From Ktedonobacteria bacterium (GTDB taxonomy: Bacteria > Chloroflexota > Ktedonobacteria > Ktedonobacterales > JACDGC01): a DNA stretch of 64,000 nucleotides. Positions 45,250 to 53,620 of the stretch are shown here, one piece after another. The notes beneath the pieces are model-generated. The model had not been told where the DNA came from. It saw nothing but the letters and a program-made list of their open reading frames with translations, and did no database searches. A program made the translations under genes and the position numbers. The stretch lies in assembly GCA_027459785.1 (NCBI GenBank), contig DAIDGU010000045.1, positions 121,989-185,988 on the forward strand, in the 5' to 3' direction. How positions within the stretch are numbered: position 1 is the stretch's first letter; every line of letters starts with the position of its first letter.

Positions 45250-46848
45250 ATGCCACGTACCCCGACCCCCACTCCCGATGATTCGCTGGGCTGGCGGCCT
45301 CGCCCACAAGCGCCCAGCGAAAGCTATACGTCGTTTCGTGAGCTGCGCGAACAGACGCGCGCTCAACAGACCGGCCAATATACGGCTGTGAACGCGACGG
45401 TCGCCACACCAGGCAGGACGCCGGTGGCCACCGTCACGCCGCCGCCCATGCCCGCCGTCAGCGCGCCAGCGGAACCCGCGCGCAAGGGGTGGGGGCCGTT
45501 TCGCCGGTCGGTGCCAGCGCAGCCGCAAGGTGCGCGGGGGCGGATCATCATCACTGATCCAGCGATGACCGCCGTGCATATCACACCGGAGGCGAAGCCG
45601 GCGACGCGGGGGCGGGGGCCGACGACCCAGCAGCGCATCAGTGCGGTCATCACCGGCATTGTCGGCATCGTCGCCGTGCTGGCGATCCTGGCGCGGCCCT
45701 GGCTGACGGCGCATGCGAATGGCGGCGGGGGACTGATTCCCTCCGGCCTGGGCATCCTCAATGCGCAGCCGACCAGCCAACCCTATACGCCCGTCAAATT
45801 GGATACGGACCATCCGCCGCCGGTCGTGTGGGCGCAGGCGGCCTTCGTGATGGATGAGACCACCGGCGCGGTACTGTTTGCCAAGAATCCGTACCAGGAA
45901 TTGCCGATGGCCAGCACGACCAAGCTGATGACCGCTGTCGTCGCCATCACCCACGGTAATCTGGACCAGACCATCACCATCAATGCGGACGCTGCCAACA
46001 CATTCTGTACCTGTGTGGGGCTGAAGGTCGGCGAGAAGTATACCCTGCGCGAATTGCTCATCGGCATGCTGCTGATCTCCGGCAATGACGCGGCGGAAGC
46101 CATCGCCGATGGCGTGGCCGGCAACGTGCAGACCTTCGTCGGCTGGATGAACCAGACCGCCGCTGCAATGGGCTTGGCCCATACGCATTACACCAATCCG
46201 CATGGGCTGGACGACAACGGCCACTATAGTTGCGCGCGGGATATGGCGGTGCTGGGCCGCTACGCGCTCAGCAATCCCTTCTTGCAGCAGACCCTTTCCA
46301 CGCGCTATGCCACCTTGCCCGCGACAGCGACCCATGCCAAGCACGATTTGATCAACCAGCACCAGCCGCTGTGGTGGTATCCTGGCGCGGATGGCGGCAA
46401 GCCCGGCTGGACGCCCGCCGCGCAATTCGTGGACATCCTTTCCGCTGTGCGCGACGGCCACCGCATCATCGCCACCTTGCTGCATGGCGAGAACGACTGG
46501 GTGACGGACATCCGCGATCTGCTGAACTGGGGCTTCGATGATTTCACCTGGGTCAGCCCGCTCCAATACTTGCAGCACAACTACATCCCCTTCGCTCCCG
46601 CCTACTACAACTTCACCTGGGATGTTCCCAGCCGCACGCTGACGGTCAACGGCCAGGAATATTTCCCCTACACCGGCTACATCCTTTCCGGCGCGTTCCT
46701 GACCTACTTCAACGCCAAGGGCGGTCTGGGCGCGTTCGGCTTCCCGCGCGGCATGCCCCTGCCCGCCGCCAACGGCACGCTGAGCCAACGCTTCGACAAA
46801 GCGACGATCGTATGCAATCCCGCGACGGGTGCGTGCCACACGGCGTAG
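45250..46848 (+). CDS. D-alanyl-D-alanine carboxypeptidase, peptidase S11, with tail repeat
   Basis: 532 residues from ATG 45250 (AAGGAG about 11 nt upstream; ATG 45241 is too close to it). A long disordered Pro/Thr/Ala N-terminus (1-130) in the cytosol, one membrane helix (AVITGIVGIVAVLAILARPW), then the S11 domain with SxxK in MASTTKLM, SxN in SGNDAAE and GGKPGWT where KTG is expected (Thr replaced by Pro). The last ~70 residues (YILSGAFLTYFNAKGGLGAFGFPRG ... QRFDKATIVC) follow a repeat common in exported Chloroflexota proteins. It would trim the D-Ala of peptidoglycan stem peptides. Confidence 0.88.
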   Translation: MPRTPTPTPDDSLGWRPRPQAPSESYTSFRELREQTRAQQTGQYTAVNATVATPGRTPVATVTPPPMPAVSAPAEPARKGWGPFRRSVPAQPQGARGRIIITDPAMTAVHITPEAKPATRGRGPTTQQRISAVITGIVGIVAVLAILARPWLTAHANGGGGLIPSGLGILNAQPTSQPYTPVKLDTDHPPPVVWAQAAFVMDETTGAVLFAKNPYQELPMASTTKLMTAVVAITHGNLDQTITINADAANTFCTCVGLKVGEKYTLRELLIGMLLISGNDAAEAIADGVAGNVQTFVGWMNQTAAAMGLAHTHYTNPHGLDDNGHYSCARDMAVLGRYALSNPFLQQTLSTRYATLPATATHAKHDLINQHQPLWWYPGADGGKPGWTPAAQFVDILSAVRDGHRIIATLLHGENDWVTDIRDLLNWGFDDFTWVSPLQYLQHNYIPFAPAYYNFTWDVPSRTLTVNGQEYFPYTGYILSGAFLTYFNAKGGLGAFGFPRGMPLPAANGTLSQRFDKATIVCNPATGACHTA

Positions 46849-46876
46849 CTCTGTTAGGTTGCGGGGGGAGGTTCCC

Positions 46877-47215
46877 TTGAACGAGCAGAACTCTACGCCT
46901 TACGGCACCATTGACGACTATATTGCCGTGCTTCCTGCTGAGGAACAGCGCGAAGTCACCATCGCCGGCCTGGCGCTCGACCTTGCCTACATCCTCCATC
47001 AAGCGCGTCAGGCGCGCGGGTTGAGCCAGGTGGCCGCCGCGCGCCAGGCCGGCATGCATCAGCAGGCGATCAGCCGCTTTGAAACGGCGACTGGCACTAT
47101 GCAACTTGCCACCCTCCAGCGGTATCTCAACGCGCTGGGCTATAGCATTGACCTCCTGATCAAGGATAACGCAACTGGCGAGGTCGTCGGTCAAACAACA
47201 TTTTCAGCTACCTGA
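46877..47215 (+). CDS. XRE-family helix-turn-helix regulator
   Basis: 112 residues from TTG 46877 (GGGGAGG 5 nt upstream); upstream frame to 46829 rejected. Residues about 45-100 form a lambda-repressor-like HTH: LAYILHQARQARGLSQVAAARQAGMHQQAISRFE. The N-terminal part (TIDDYIAVLPAEEQREVTIAGL) resembles HigA/antitoxin-type regulators. No HigB-like toxin gene is adjacent. The stop codon overlaps the first micro-hairpin of the array at 47214, which may end transcription. Confidence 0.82.
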   Translation: MNEQNSTPYGTIDDYIAVLPAEEQREVTIAGLALDLAYILHQARQARGLSQVAAARQAGMHQQAISRFETATGTMQLATLQRYLNALGYSIDLLIKDNATGEVVGQTTFSAT

Positions 47216-47520
47216 CAGACAAGAATGTCTGTCCTCCAGGGATACGACAAGAATGTCTGTCCTCCGGGGATACGACAAGTCTGCCCGCCAAGTGGTTGTG
47301 GGACGGACAATGATCATCGTGGGGCGGACATTCCTGTCTGTCACGTTCCCCCGGAGGACAGACATTCCTGTCTGTCACGTTCCCCCGGAGGACAGACATT
47401 CCTGTCTGTCACGTTCCCCCGGAGGACAGACATTCCTGTCTGTCCGGTCCCAACCGGTCCCAATGACCACCGTCTTTACCCGCAAGGGGTATACGAAGAA
47501 TGTCTGTCCTCTGGGATAAG
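47214..47520. repeat. Array of GACAGACA/TGTCTGTC hairpins with a 34-bp tandem core
   Basis: First unit GACAGACA-AGAA-TGTCTGTC (47214-47233) is perfect; decayed units follow to 47280. From 47329 to 47445 a 34-bp unit (CATTCCTGTCTGTCACGTTC then CCCCGGAGGACAGA) repeats about 3.4 times without change, giving hairpins GACAGACA-TTCC-TGTCTGTC. A single unit recurs at about 47495-47515. With the flanks to 47576 this makes up the gene-free gap before livF. Confidence 0.9.
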
Positions 47521-47557
47521 ACAAGCATCTCCCCCTATCTTGTCAAACGAAATAAAC

Positions 47558-47605
47558 TGAATGTTCATTCGAGATATTGAATAATCGTTCAGGATATGGT
47601 ATAGT
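47558..47605 (+). promoter_or_regulatory. Promoter and palindromic operator of the liv operon
   Basis: TTGAAT (47577-47582), 17-nt spacer, TATAGT (47600-47605). Just upstream, GAATG-TT-CATTC (47560-47571) is a perfect inverted repeat of the TetR-operator style; the TetR gene at 52985 is a candidate binder. Confidence 0.6.
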
Positions 47606-47714
47606 AGTGCTAGTATTCTTCCACGGACCTCTTTTAGCCCCATGCCGGGCCGGCTCACCTGTTCGCTTGCCATAACCCCAAACGCCGCAGTGGCGCGGTG
47701 CGAGGAGATAGACG

Positions 47715-48506
47715 ATGCTTCGTCTCCAAGATCTGGCGGTGACGTATCATGGCACGGTCGCCGCCGTCCAAGATGTTTCCCTGGCAGTCCCCGACCAGGG
47801 GGTGGTGGCGCTGCTGGGTGCCAACGGCGCGGGCAAGACCACCATTTTGCGCGCTATCACCGGCCTGTTGGCGCTGCATGGCGGGCGCGTCGTGCATGGC
47901 TCCATCACGTTCGACGGCCAGCGCCTGGATGCGCTGGATGCGTCCCGCATCGTGCGCCTGGGTATCGCGCAGGTACTCGAAGGGCGGCGGCTCTTCAGCG
48001 AATTGACCGTCGATGAGAATTTGCGCGCGGGCGCGCTGGCCGTGCGCGACACCAAAACCGTTCGCCGCGTCTATGCGCGCGTGATGGATCTTTTCCCCAT
48101 CCTGCGTGAACGCCAGCACAGCCCGGCGGGCTACCTTTCTGGCGGCGAGCAACAGATGCTGGCGATTGGGCGCGGGCTGATGGCGAATCCGCGCCTGCTC
48201 TTGCTCGACGAGCCATCGCTTGGCCTGGCACCCCTGATGATCCAGCGCATTAGCGGCATCATCGCCGACATCAGCGCCACCGGCACGGCGGTGTTGTTGG
48301 TGGAACAGAACGCTCAGATGGCCCTGGCCCTGGCCTCATTCGGCTACATCCTGGAAACTGGCAAGGTCGCGCTGGCCCAACCGGCGGCGGATCTTTTGCG
48401 AGATGCAGCCGTGCGCACCTTCTACCTTGGCTTGCACGAAGACGCCGACCAGGCGAATTTCGCCACGCTGCGCCAGCAACGCCCGACAAGGCGGTGGTCG
48501 CTGTGA
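47715..48506 (+). CDS. livF: Branched-chain amino acid ABC transporter ATPase LivF
   Basis: 263 residues. Walker A GANGAGKTT, Q-loop, signature LSGGEQQMLAIGRGLM, Walker B LLLLDEPSLGL, and the VLEGRRLFSELTVDENL segment specific to LivF. One of two ATPases of the LIV-type importer. First gene of livFGHMK; normal operons usually place the binding protein or permeases first. Its stop overlaps the start of livG (GTGA at 48503-48506). Confidence 0.95.
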   Translation: MLRLQDLAVTYHGTVAAVQDVSLAVPDQGVVALLGANGAGKTTILRAITGLLALHGGRVVHGSITFDGQRLDALDASRIVRLGIAQVLEGRRLFSELTVDENLRAGALAVRDTKTVRRVYARVMDLFPILRERQHSPAGYLSGGEQQMLAIGRGLMANPRLLLLDEPSLGLAPLMIQRISGIIADISATGTAVLLVEQNAQMALALASFGYILETGKVALAQPAADLLRDAAVRTFYLGLHEDADQANFATLRQQRPTRRWSL

Positions 48507-49312
48507 GCATCCCCCCTCAGTCCCCCTTGCTGGTGGTCGAAGATATCACTTTGCGCTTTGCCGGCGTGACGGCGCTGGATGCCATCTCGTTCGCCGTCCA
48601 GCCCGGCGCGATCTTCGCGGTGATCGGCCCGAACGGCGCGGGCAAAACCTCCCTGCTCAACGTCCTCACGCGCGTCTACCAGCCCCAAGCGGGCCGCGTG
48701 CTGTATGACGGACGCGATCTGTTGCGCCTGCGCACGCACCAACTGGCCGCGCTGGGCATCGCGCGCACGTTCCAGAATCTCGGCCAATTCCCGCTCACGC
48801 CGGTGCTGGACTATCTGCTGCTGGGGCGTCACGCGCACATGTGCAGCAACGTCTTGCTGGGTGGCATCTATCTGGGGCCGACGCGCGCGGAGGAGCGCAA
48901 AAATCGCGCGTATTGCCTACACCTGTTGGATTTGCTGGGCCTCGCGCCCTTTCGTGATGCACCGCTGGGCAGCCTGCCTTTCGGCGTGCAGAAGCGCGCC
49001 GACCTGGCGCGGGCGCTGGCCATGCAGCCGCGCTTGCTCTTGCTGGATGAGCCGGTGGCGGGCATGGGAGGCGCGGAATCCCGCGACATCGCCGCCATTT
49101 TGCTGGATCTAAAAGAGCAACTGGGCATCACGCAGGTGTTGATCGAGCATGACATGGCGATGGTCATGGGCATCGCGGATCGCATCCTCGTGCTCGATTT
49201 CGGGCGCGGCATCGCCGAGGGCGCACCCGCCGCGATTCAAACCGATCCCAATGTGATCAAAGCGTACCTGGGCCAGGAACTCCAAACACCTACGCTCGAT
49301 CCGCAACGCTGA
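48503..49312 (+). CDS. livG: Branched-chain amino acid ABC transporter ATPase LivG
   Basis: 269 residues from GTG 48503, overlapping the livF stop. Walker A GPNGAGKTS, GIARTFQNLGQFPLTPVLDYLLLGRHA (LivG-type Q-loop region), Walker B LLLLDEPVAGM and the H-loop LIEHDMAMVM. The signature reads LPFGVQKRADLARAL rather than LSxGxQ, the usual softened form in LivG. Second ATPase of the importer. A micro-hairpin at 49362 separates it from livH. Confidence 0.95.
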   Translation: MSIPPQSPLLVVEDITLRFAGVTALDAISFAVQPGAIFAVIGPNGAGKTSLLNVLTRVYQPQAGRVLYDGRDLLRLRTHQLAALGIARTFQNLGQFPLTPVLDYLLLGRHAHMCSNVLLGGIYLGPTRAEERKNRAYCLHLLDLLGLAPFRDAPLGSLPFGVQKRADLARALAMQPRLLLLDEPVAGMGGAESRDIAAILLDLKEQLGITQVLIEHDMAMVMGIADRILVLDFGRGIAEGAPAAIQTDPNVIKAYLGQELQTPTLDPQR

Positions 49313-49361
49313 GCAGCGCACCGCTGCATTATCTGTAGGTGCGGTAATGCTTATCAGGCCC

Positions 49362-49383
49362 GGACAGATAGGAATATCTGTCC
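49362..49383. repeat. Micro-hairpin with compensatory change
   Basis: GGACAGATA-GGAA-TATCTGTCC, perfect 9-bp arms. Compared with GACAGACA/TGTCTGTC, both arms have changed (C to T and G to A), keeping the pair. Lies between livG and livH inside the operon. Confidence 0.8.
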
Positions 49384-49446
49384 TCCAGTATGGGGAGCGT
49401 TCACCCGAACAGCGCGTTGAAAGGCTGACGCGCCGCAGGAGGAAGC

Positions 49447-50346
49447 ATGGCCTATTTTCTGCAACTGGTCTTTGCCGGCCTGGCGCAGGGCTGCATCTAT
49501 GCGCTGGTCGCGCTAGGCTTCACCATCATCTATAAAGCCAGCGGCGTGATCAACTTCGCGCAAGGCGAATTCTTGCTGGTCGGCGCGTTCCTCGCGTCCG
49601 TCGGCACCTTCGAGTGGCAGCTCAATTTCTTCGTGGCTGTCGCCATCGCGCTGCTCGCCACGATCCTGCTAGGTATCGCGTTCGAGCGGTTCGCCTTGCG
49701 CCGGATGATCGGTCGCCCGGTATTCTCGATCATCATGGTCACCATCGGGCTAGACATCCTGCTGCGCACCGGCGTGGTGATGACGGGGCGCTCTAACGAG
49801 CGGTCGCCGGCGACGCCCTATAGCATCGCCAGTGGCATCAATTACGGCGGCGTCCACTTCGGCGCGAATCAACTCTGGACGATTGTTGTCACGCTCCTGA
49901 TTTGTGGCGCGCTCTACGTCTTCTTTCGCTACACGCGCTACGGCCTAGCGATGCGCGCGACGGCGCTGGACCAAGAAGCCGCGCTGGCGTTGGGTATCAC
50001 GGTGCAGGGCGTCTATGCGCTGGCGTGGGGCATCGCGGCGGCGGTCGCCACCATCGCCGGCATCTTCCTGGCTATCAACGTGACGACCTTCGATTCCACG
50101 CTGGGCGGCATCGCACTCTTCGCCTTCCCGGCCATCATCCTCGGCGGCCTCGATTCGATTCCTGGCGCGGTGGTCGGCGGCATCATCATCGGCCTGATCC
50201 AACTGTTGACGCAAGGCTACGAGAGCCATTTCCCTAGCATCCTAGGGACCGGTTTCGATACGATCACACCCTATTTGATCATGTTGATCGTGCTGCTCGT
50301 GCGGCCTTACGGACTATTTGGGACGCGAAAGGTGGAGCGCGTATGA
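49447..50346 (+). CDS. livH: Branched-chain amino acid ABC permease LivH
   Basis: 299 residues with eight or so hydrophobic helices. Start QLVFAGLAQGCIYALVALGFTIIYKASGVINFAQGEFLLVGAF is the LivH signature; RATALDQEAALALGITVQGVYALAWGIAAAVATIAG holds the cytoplasmic coupling loop. AGGAGG lies 5 nt before ATG 49447. Forms the membrane channel with LivM. Confidence 0.95.
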   Translation: MAYFLQLVFAGLAQGCIYALVALGFTIIYKASGVINFAQGEFLLVGAFLASVGTFEWQLNFFVAVAIALLATILLGIAFERFALRRMIGRPVFSIIMVTIGLDILLRTGVVMTGRSNERSPATPYSIASGINYGGVHFGANQLWTIVVTLLICGALYVFFRYTRYGLAMRATALDQEAALALGITVQGVYALAWGIAAAVATIAGIFLAINVTTFDSTLGGIALFAFPAIILGGLDSIPGAVVGGIIIGLIQLLTQGYESHFPSILGTGFDTITPYLIMLIVLLVRPYGLFGTRKVERV

Positions 50347-51515
50347 GTACGAATGTCGCGCCCAGGGACACGCTGGATCTTGCGCCGCCCGCTGTGGCAC
50401 AGGGCTGGTTCGCCTCCGCGAAAAATCGCACGTTGCTCATCGGCGGCGTGGCCCTGCTGACGCTGGTTTTCCTCTTTGGCGGCGACAATTGGCTGCTGAT
50501 CCTGAATGTCACGATGATCGCCGCCATCGCCACGCTGGGCCTGAACGTGTTGTCGGGCTACGCGGGGCAGATCTCGCTGGGCATCACGTTTTTCATGGGG
50601 ATCGGCGCGTATACAGCGGCCTGGCTGGGTGGTTCCCCGCCGGTGTTCCCTGGCGATCCCGTCGGCCTGAACCTCACGTTCCTGATCTGGCTGCCGGCGG
50701 CGGGGATCTTGGCGGCGCTGGCCGGCGCGCTGATCGGGCCGACGGCGTTGCGCCTGCGCGGCTTTTACCTGGCAATCGTCACGCTGGCGCTGGTCTTCAT
50801 CGGCCTCTACCTATTTAAGAACGCGCGTGGCCTCACCGGCGGTCCGCAGGGGCGCACCTTTCCCGCGCCCGGCTTCGGCGATTTCTCGTTCGCCAATCCC
50901 ACCCCGGTCTTCGGCATCACGCTGACCACGAACCAGTGGTATTTCTTGCTGTTCGTCGTGGTGTTGGGCCTGGCGGCGCTGTTCGTCCACAATCTCATCC
51001 ATTCGCGGGCGGGGCGGGCCTTCGAGGCTGTGCGTGATAACGAGGTGGGGGCGGCACTCATCGGCGTGAACCGCTTCCATGCCAAGATGGGCGCATTCAT
51101 CGTGTCGTCGTTCCTGGCGGGCATCGCCGGTGCCTTGTGGGCCGCGTATCCCGGCGGCTACGCCGAGCCGAATACCTGGAATCTGACCCTGGCGATCCAG
51201 TTCGTCGCCGCGATGCTCGTGGGCGGCGTGGCCAGTGTGTGGGGATCGATCTTGGGGGCGGCCTTCGTCTTCGCGTTGCCCCTGGCCCTCGACACCTTCG
51301 CGATCATTCCCGTCAGCGCCAGCACCACAGGGCTGACCAGCGGTGATCTCAGCGCGATCTTTTACGGCCTGCTGATCATCGTCTTCCTGATCTTTGAGCC
51401 AGGCGGTGTGATCGGCCTGGCGCGGCGCGGCCAGACCTGGTTTCAGCGCCTGGAAGAGCAGCGGAAAGGGGGTGAGGCAGCCGCCGGCACGGCTCCGACC
51501 GAGGCGGGTTTATAG
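50343..51515 (+). CDS. livM: Branched-chain amino acid ABC permease LivM
   Basis: 390 residues; start overlaps the livH stop (ATGA, 50343-50346). About ten hydrophobic helices, with LGLNVLSGYAGQISLGITFFMGIGAYTAAWL and VRDNEVGAALIGVNRFHAKMGAFIVSSFLAGIAGALWA as LivM signatures. A C-terminal 40-residue charged tail (RRGQTWFQRLEEQRKGGEAAA) extends past the last helix. Confidence 0.95.
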   Translation: MSTNVAPRDTLDLAPPAVAQGWFASAKNRTLLIGGVALLTLVFLFGGDNWLLILNVTMIAAIATLGLNVLSGYAGQISLGITFFMGIGAYTAAWLGGSPPVFPGDPVGLNLTFLIWLPAAGILAALAGALIGPTALRLRGFYLAIVTLALVFIGLYLFKNARGLTGGPQGRTFPAPGFGDFSFANPTPVFGITLTTNQWYFLLFVVVLGLAALFVHNLIHSRAGRAFEAVRDNEVGAALIGVNRFHAKMGAFIVSSFLAGIAGALWAAYPGGYAEPNTWNLTLAIQFVAAMLVGGVASVWGSILGAAFVFALPLALDTFAIIPVSASTTGLTSGDLSAIFYGLLIIVFLIFEPGGVIGLARRGQTWFQRLEEQRKGGEAAAGTAPTEAGL

Positions 51516-51599
51516 CCGCGTGGACGCGCGCCGCCCACGCCCCACCATCCTTCTTAACGTCGATCAATGTCGATCTCAGTTCTTGAGGAGGAACTCACG

Positions 51600-52859
51600 A
51601 TGTCTCATTCCCTGCTGCATGTGCGTCTGCGTATCTTCAGTGGCTTCGTCCTGCTGGGCGTCTTCCTGGCCAGTTGCGGCAACAGCAATGCCGGCGGCAT
51701 CAAGGCCGGCCCCGGTGTGAATACGAGCGCCAAAACGATCACGCTCGGCATCCTGACGCCCCTTTCCGGCCCCGTCGCCGCGCCCATCGGCATCCCCATC
51801 ACCAAAGGCATCGAAACGTACTTCAAAGCCGTCAATGCCAGCGGCGGCATCGATGGTTATACCGTGAATCTCACCGAGAAAGATTCGCAATACGATCCCC
51901 AGGTGCAGGTCAGCGACTATGAGCAGATTCATAATCAGGTGCTCATGCTCGCCGAAAGCCTGGGAACGGCCCCCACCCATGCCATCGTCTCGCTTTCCGC
52001 CCAGGACCACATGCTGGTGACGGCGGCGACGCTCGATTCGTACCTCGCCCGCCAGCAATACATGGTGTTGGTCGGCACGCCCTATCGGTTGCAGGTCGAA
52101 AACGCCTTCGACTATATCGTCAACAAGCTGGGCGTCAAAAATCCTAAAGTGGGCATCATCTACCAGGATGATTCCTATGGCCAGGATGGTTTGACCGGCT
52201 ATAAAGAAGCGGTCGCCTGTTACGGATTGGACGACGTGGGCCAGGCGACGTATGAACTCACGGACACGAGCTTCACGGCGCAGGTGGCCCAGATGAAGAA
52301 GGCGGGCGCGCAATACGTCTTCCTATCGGCCATTCCCACGGCGGCAGGGCCAATCGTTGGCACCGGCTATGCCCTGGGCTATAACCCCCGCTGGATCTTG
52401 CAAAGCCCGGCCTACGCGAACGGGTTGTTGCAGGTGCAAGGTCTGAACCAGTTGCTCGAACATGAAGCCTGGGTAGTCGGCCAGGGCGCAAGCTGGGGCG
52501 ACACCAGCCAGCCCGGTATGGCCGAGATGCTGCAAAACATCCAGAAATATGATCCGAGCCAGCAGCCCGACGGCTATTTCGAGTTCGGCTATGCCGAGGC
52601 GAAAGTGACTTACGCGATCCTCAAGAAAGCCGCTGACAACGGCGATCTGACGCGCGCCGGTTTGCTCAACGCCTTCAACTCCCTGCAAAACGTCGATATC
52701 GGCGGCCTCTATCCGACGTTGCACTATGGTTCCTCAGCCAACCAGCGCGTGCCGTCGCGCGATAACACTATCTACGCCATCGATCCCACCGTGCCAGGCA
52801 ACCTGAAAAGCCTCAGCGGCGATTTCACCGGCACCTGCGCGGCGGCATCGCAGTTCTAG
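51600..52859 (+). CDS. livK: Branched-chain amino acid ABC substrate-binding lipoprotein
   Basis: 419 residues from ATG 51600 (GAGGAGG 8 nt upstream). A type II signal peptide ends at LASC with lipid-bearing Cys26. The mature part is a type I periplasmic-binding fold (LGILTPLSGPVAAPIGIPITKGIETYFKAVNASGGIDGYTVNL; VGIIYQDDSYGQDGLTGYKEAV). A lipid anchor fits a cell without a periplasm closed by an outer membrane. It delivers ligand to LivHM; ligand could be branched-chain amino acids, amides or urea-like compounds. Confidence 0.93.
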   Translation: MSHSLLHVRLRIFSGFVLLGVFLASCGNSNAGGIKAGPGVNTSAKTITLGILTPLSGPVAAPIGIPITKGIETYFKAVNASGGIDGYTVNLTEKDSQYDPQVQVSDYEQIHNQVLMLAESLGTAPTHAIVSLSAQDHMLVTAATLDSYLARQQYMVLVGTPYRLQVENAFDYIVNKLGVKNPKVGIIYQDDSYGQDGLTGYKEAVACYGLDDVGQATYELTDTSFTAQVAQMKKAGAQYVFLSAIPTAAGPIVGTGYALGYNPRWILQSPAYANGLLQVQGLNQLLEHEAWVVGQGASWGDTSQPGMAEMLQNIQKYDPSQQPDGYFEFGYAEAKVTYAILKKAADNGDLTRAGLLNAFNSLQNVDIGGLYPTLHYGSSANQRVPSRDNTIYAIDPTVPGNLKSLSGDFTGTCAAASQF

Positions 52860-52883
52860 TCCGCGCGGTCCCCTCGTCTGGAT

Positions 52884-52915
52884 CATTGTGGCAGCATCTT
52901 GCCGCTGCCACAATG
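52884..52915. terminator. Hairpin after the liv operon
   Basis: CATTGTGGCAGC (52884-52895) pairs with GCTGCCACAATG (52904-52915), a perfect 12-bp stem with 8-nt loop, 25 nt after the livK stop. No T-run follows, so it may act mainly as an mRNA 3' stabiliser. Confidence 0.55.
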
Positions 52916-52984
52916 GCAACCGTGCTTTGCCAGGCCGCCCTGATGCTAGCATAGGATCAAAGCTGCAACCCAAAGGAGTTTTTG

Positions 52985-53620
52985 ATGCCTTCGTTGATCC
53001 GTGATATGCGCCAGGCGGCGATTGTGGATGCGGCGCGCGATTTGTTCAGCCGTCAGGGTTATCATAAGACGACCATGCCGGAGATCGCCAAGGCCGCCGG
53101 AGCCAGCGTGGGCCTGATTTACTACCACTTCACCAGCAAGGCGGATATCCTGGTCGCCATCGTCAAGGAATTTCATGATGCTGGGCTGGCCGCCTTGCTG
53201 GGGGCGAACGCTAGCAGCGATCCCAGTGAGCGTTTGGACGCTGCGGTGCGCGAACTCTACACGGCCTTCGATCACTATTCGAGGGTCTTTGTCATCCTCT
53301 ATAAGGATCTCGCTGCGCTCAGCCGTGAGGAACGCCAGCGCATCTATGCGCTGGAAGAAGAGACCGTCAATCACGTCGCCGCGCTGATCCGCGCCGGCCA
53401 GCAGGCGGGCCAGTTCGCGGCGGATATCCCCGATACTGGTTTGCTCGCCGCTAATATCGTCGGCTTGGGGCATCTGTGGGCCTTGAAAAAGACGTGGTAT
53501 TTCGCTTCACGATTGACACTAGCCCAGTATACTGACACGCAGTTGCGCTACTTGCACATTATGCTCAGCGCGCCGCGCGACGATGAAGGGAGCCAAGATC
53601 ATGGATTTCAGTCTTTCTGA
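52985..53620 (+). CDS. TetR-family regulator
   Basis: 211 residues from ATG 52985 (AAAGGAG 6 nt upstream). The HTH RQAAIVDAARDLFSRQGYHKTTMPEIAKAAGASVGLIYYHFTSKADIL is classic TetR. The helical ligand domain follows. It overlaps the acyl-CoA dehydrogenase gene by 20 nt, so it probably senses an acyl-CoA or related compound and controls this catabolic region; a GAATG-TT-CATTC palindrome before livF is one candidate site. Confidence 0.93.
   Translation: MPSLIRDMRQAAIVDAARDLFSRQGYHKTTMPEIAKAAGASVGLIYYHFTSKADILVAIVKEFHDAGLAALLGANASSDPSERLDAAVRELYTAFDHYSRVFVILYKDLAALSREERQRIYALEEETVNHVAALIRAGQQAGQFAADIPDTGLLAANIVGLGHLWALKKTWYFASRLTLAQYTDTQLRYLHIMLSAPRDDEGSQDHGFQSF

Noticed and set aside
45181..46839. 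552-codon open frame antisense to the D,D-carboxypeptidase gene
   Set aside because: Composition typical of an antisense shadow (Arg, Gly, Ala rich), no start signal, and it covers the sense promoter.
47329..47445. Tandem 34-bp repeats as a CRISPR array
   Set aside because: Units abut with no unique spacers and there are no cas genes; the unit is the dispersed hairpin family.
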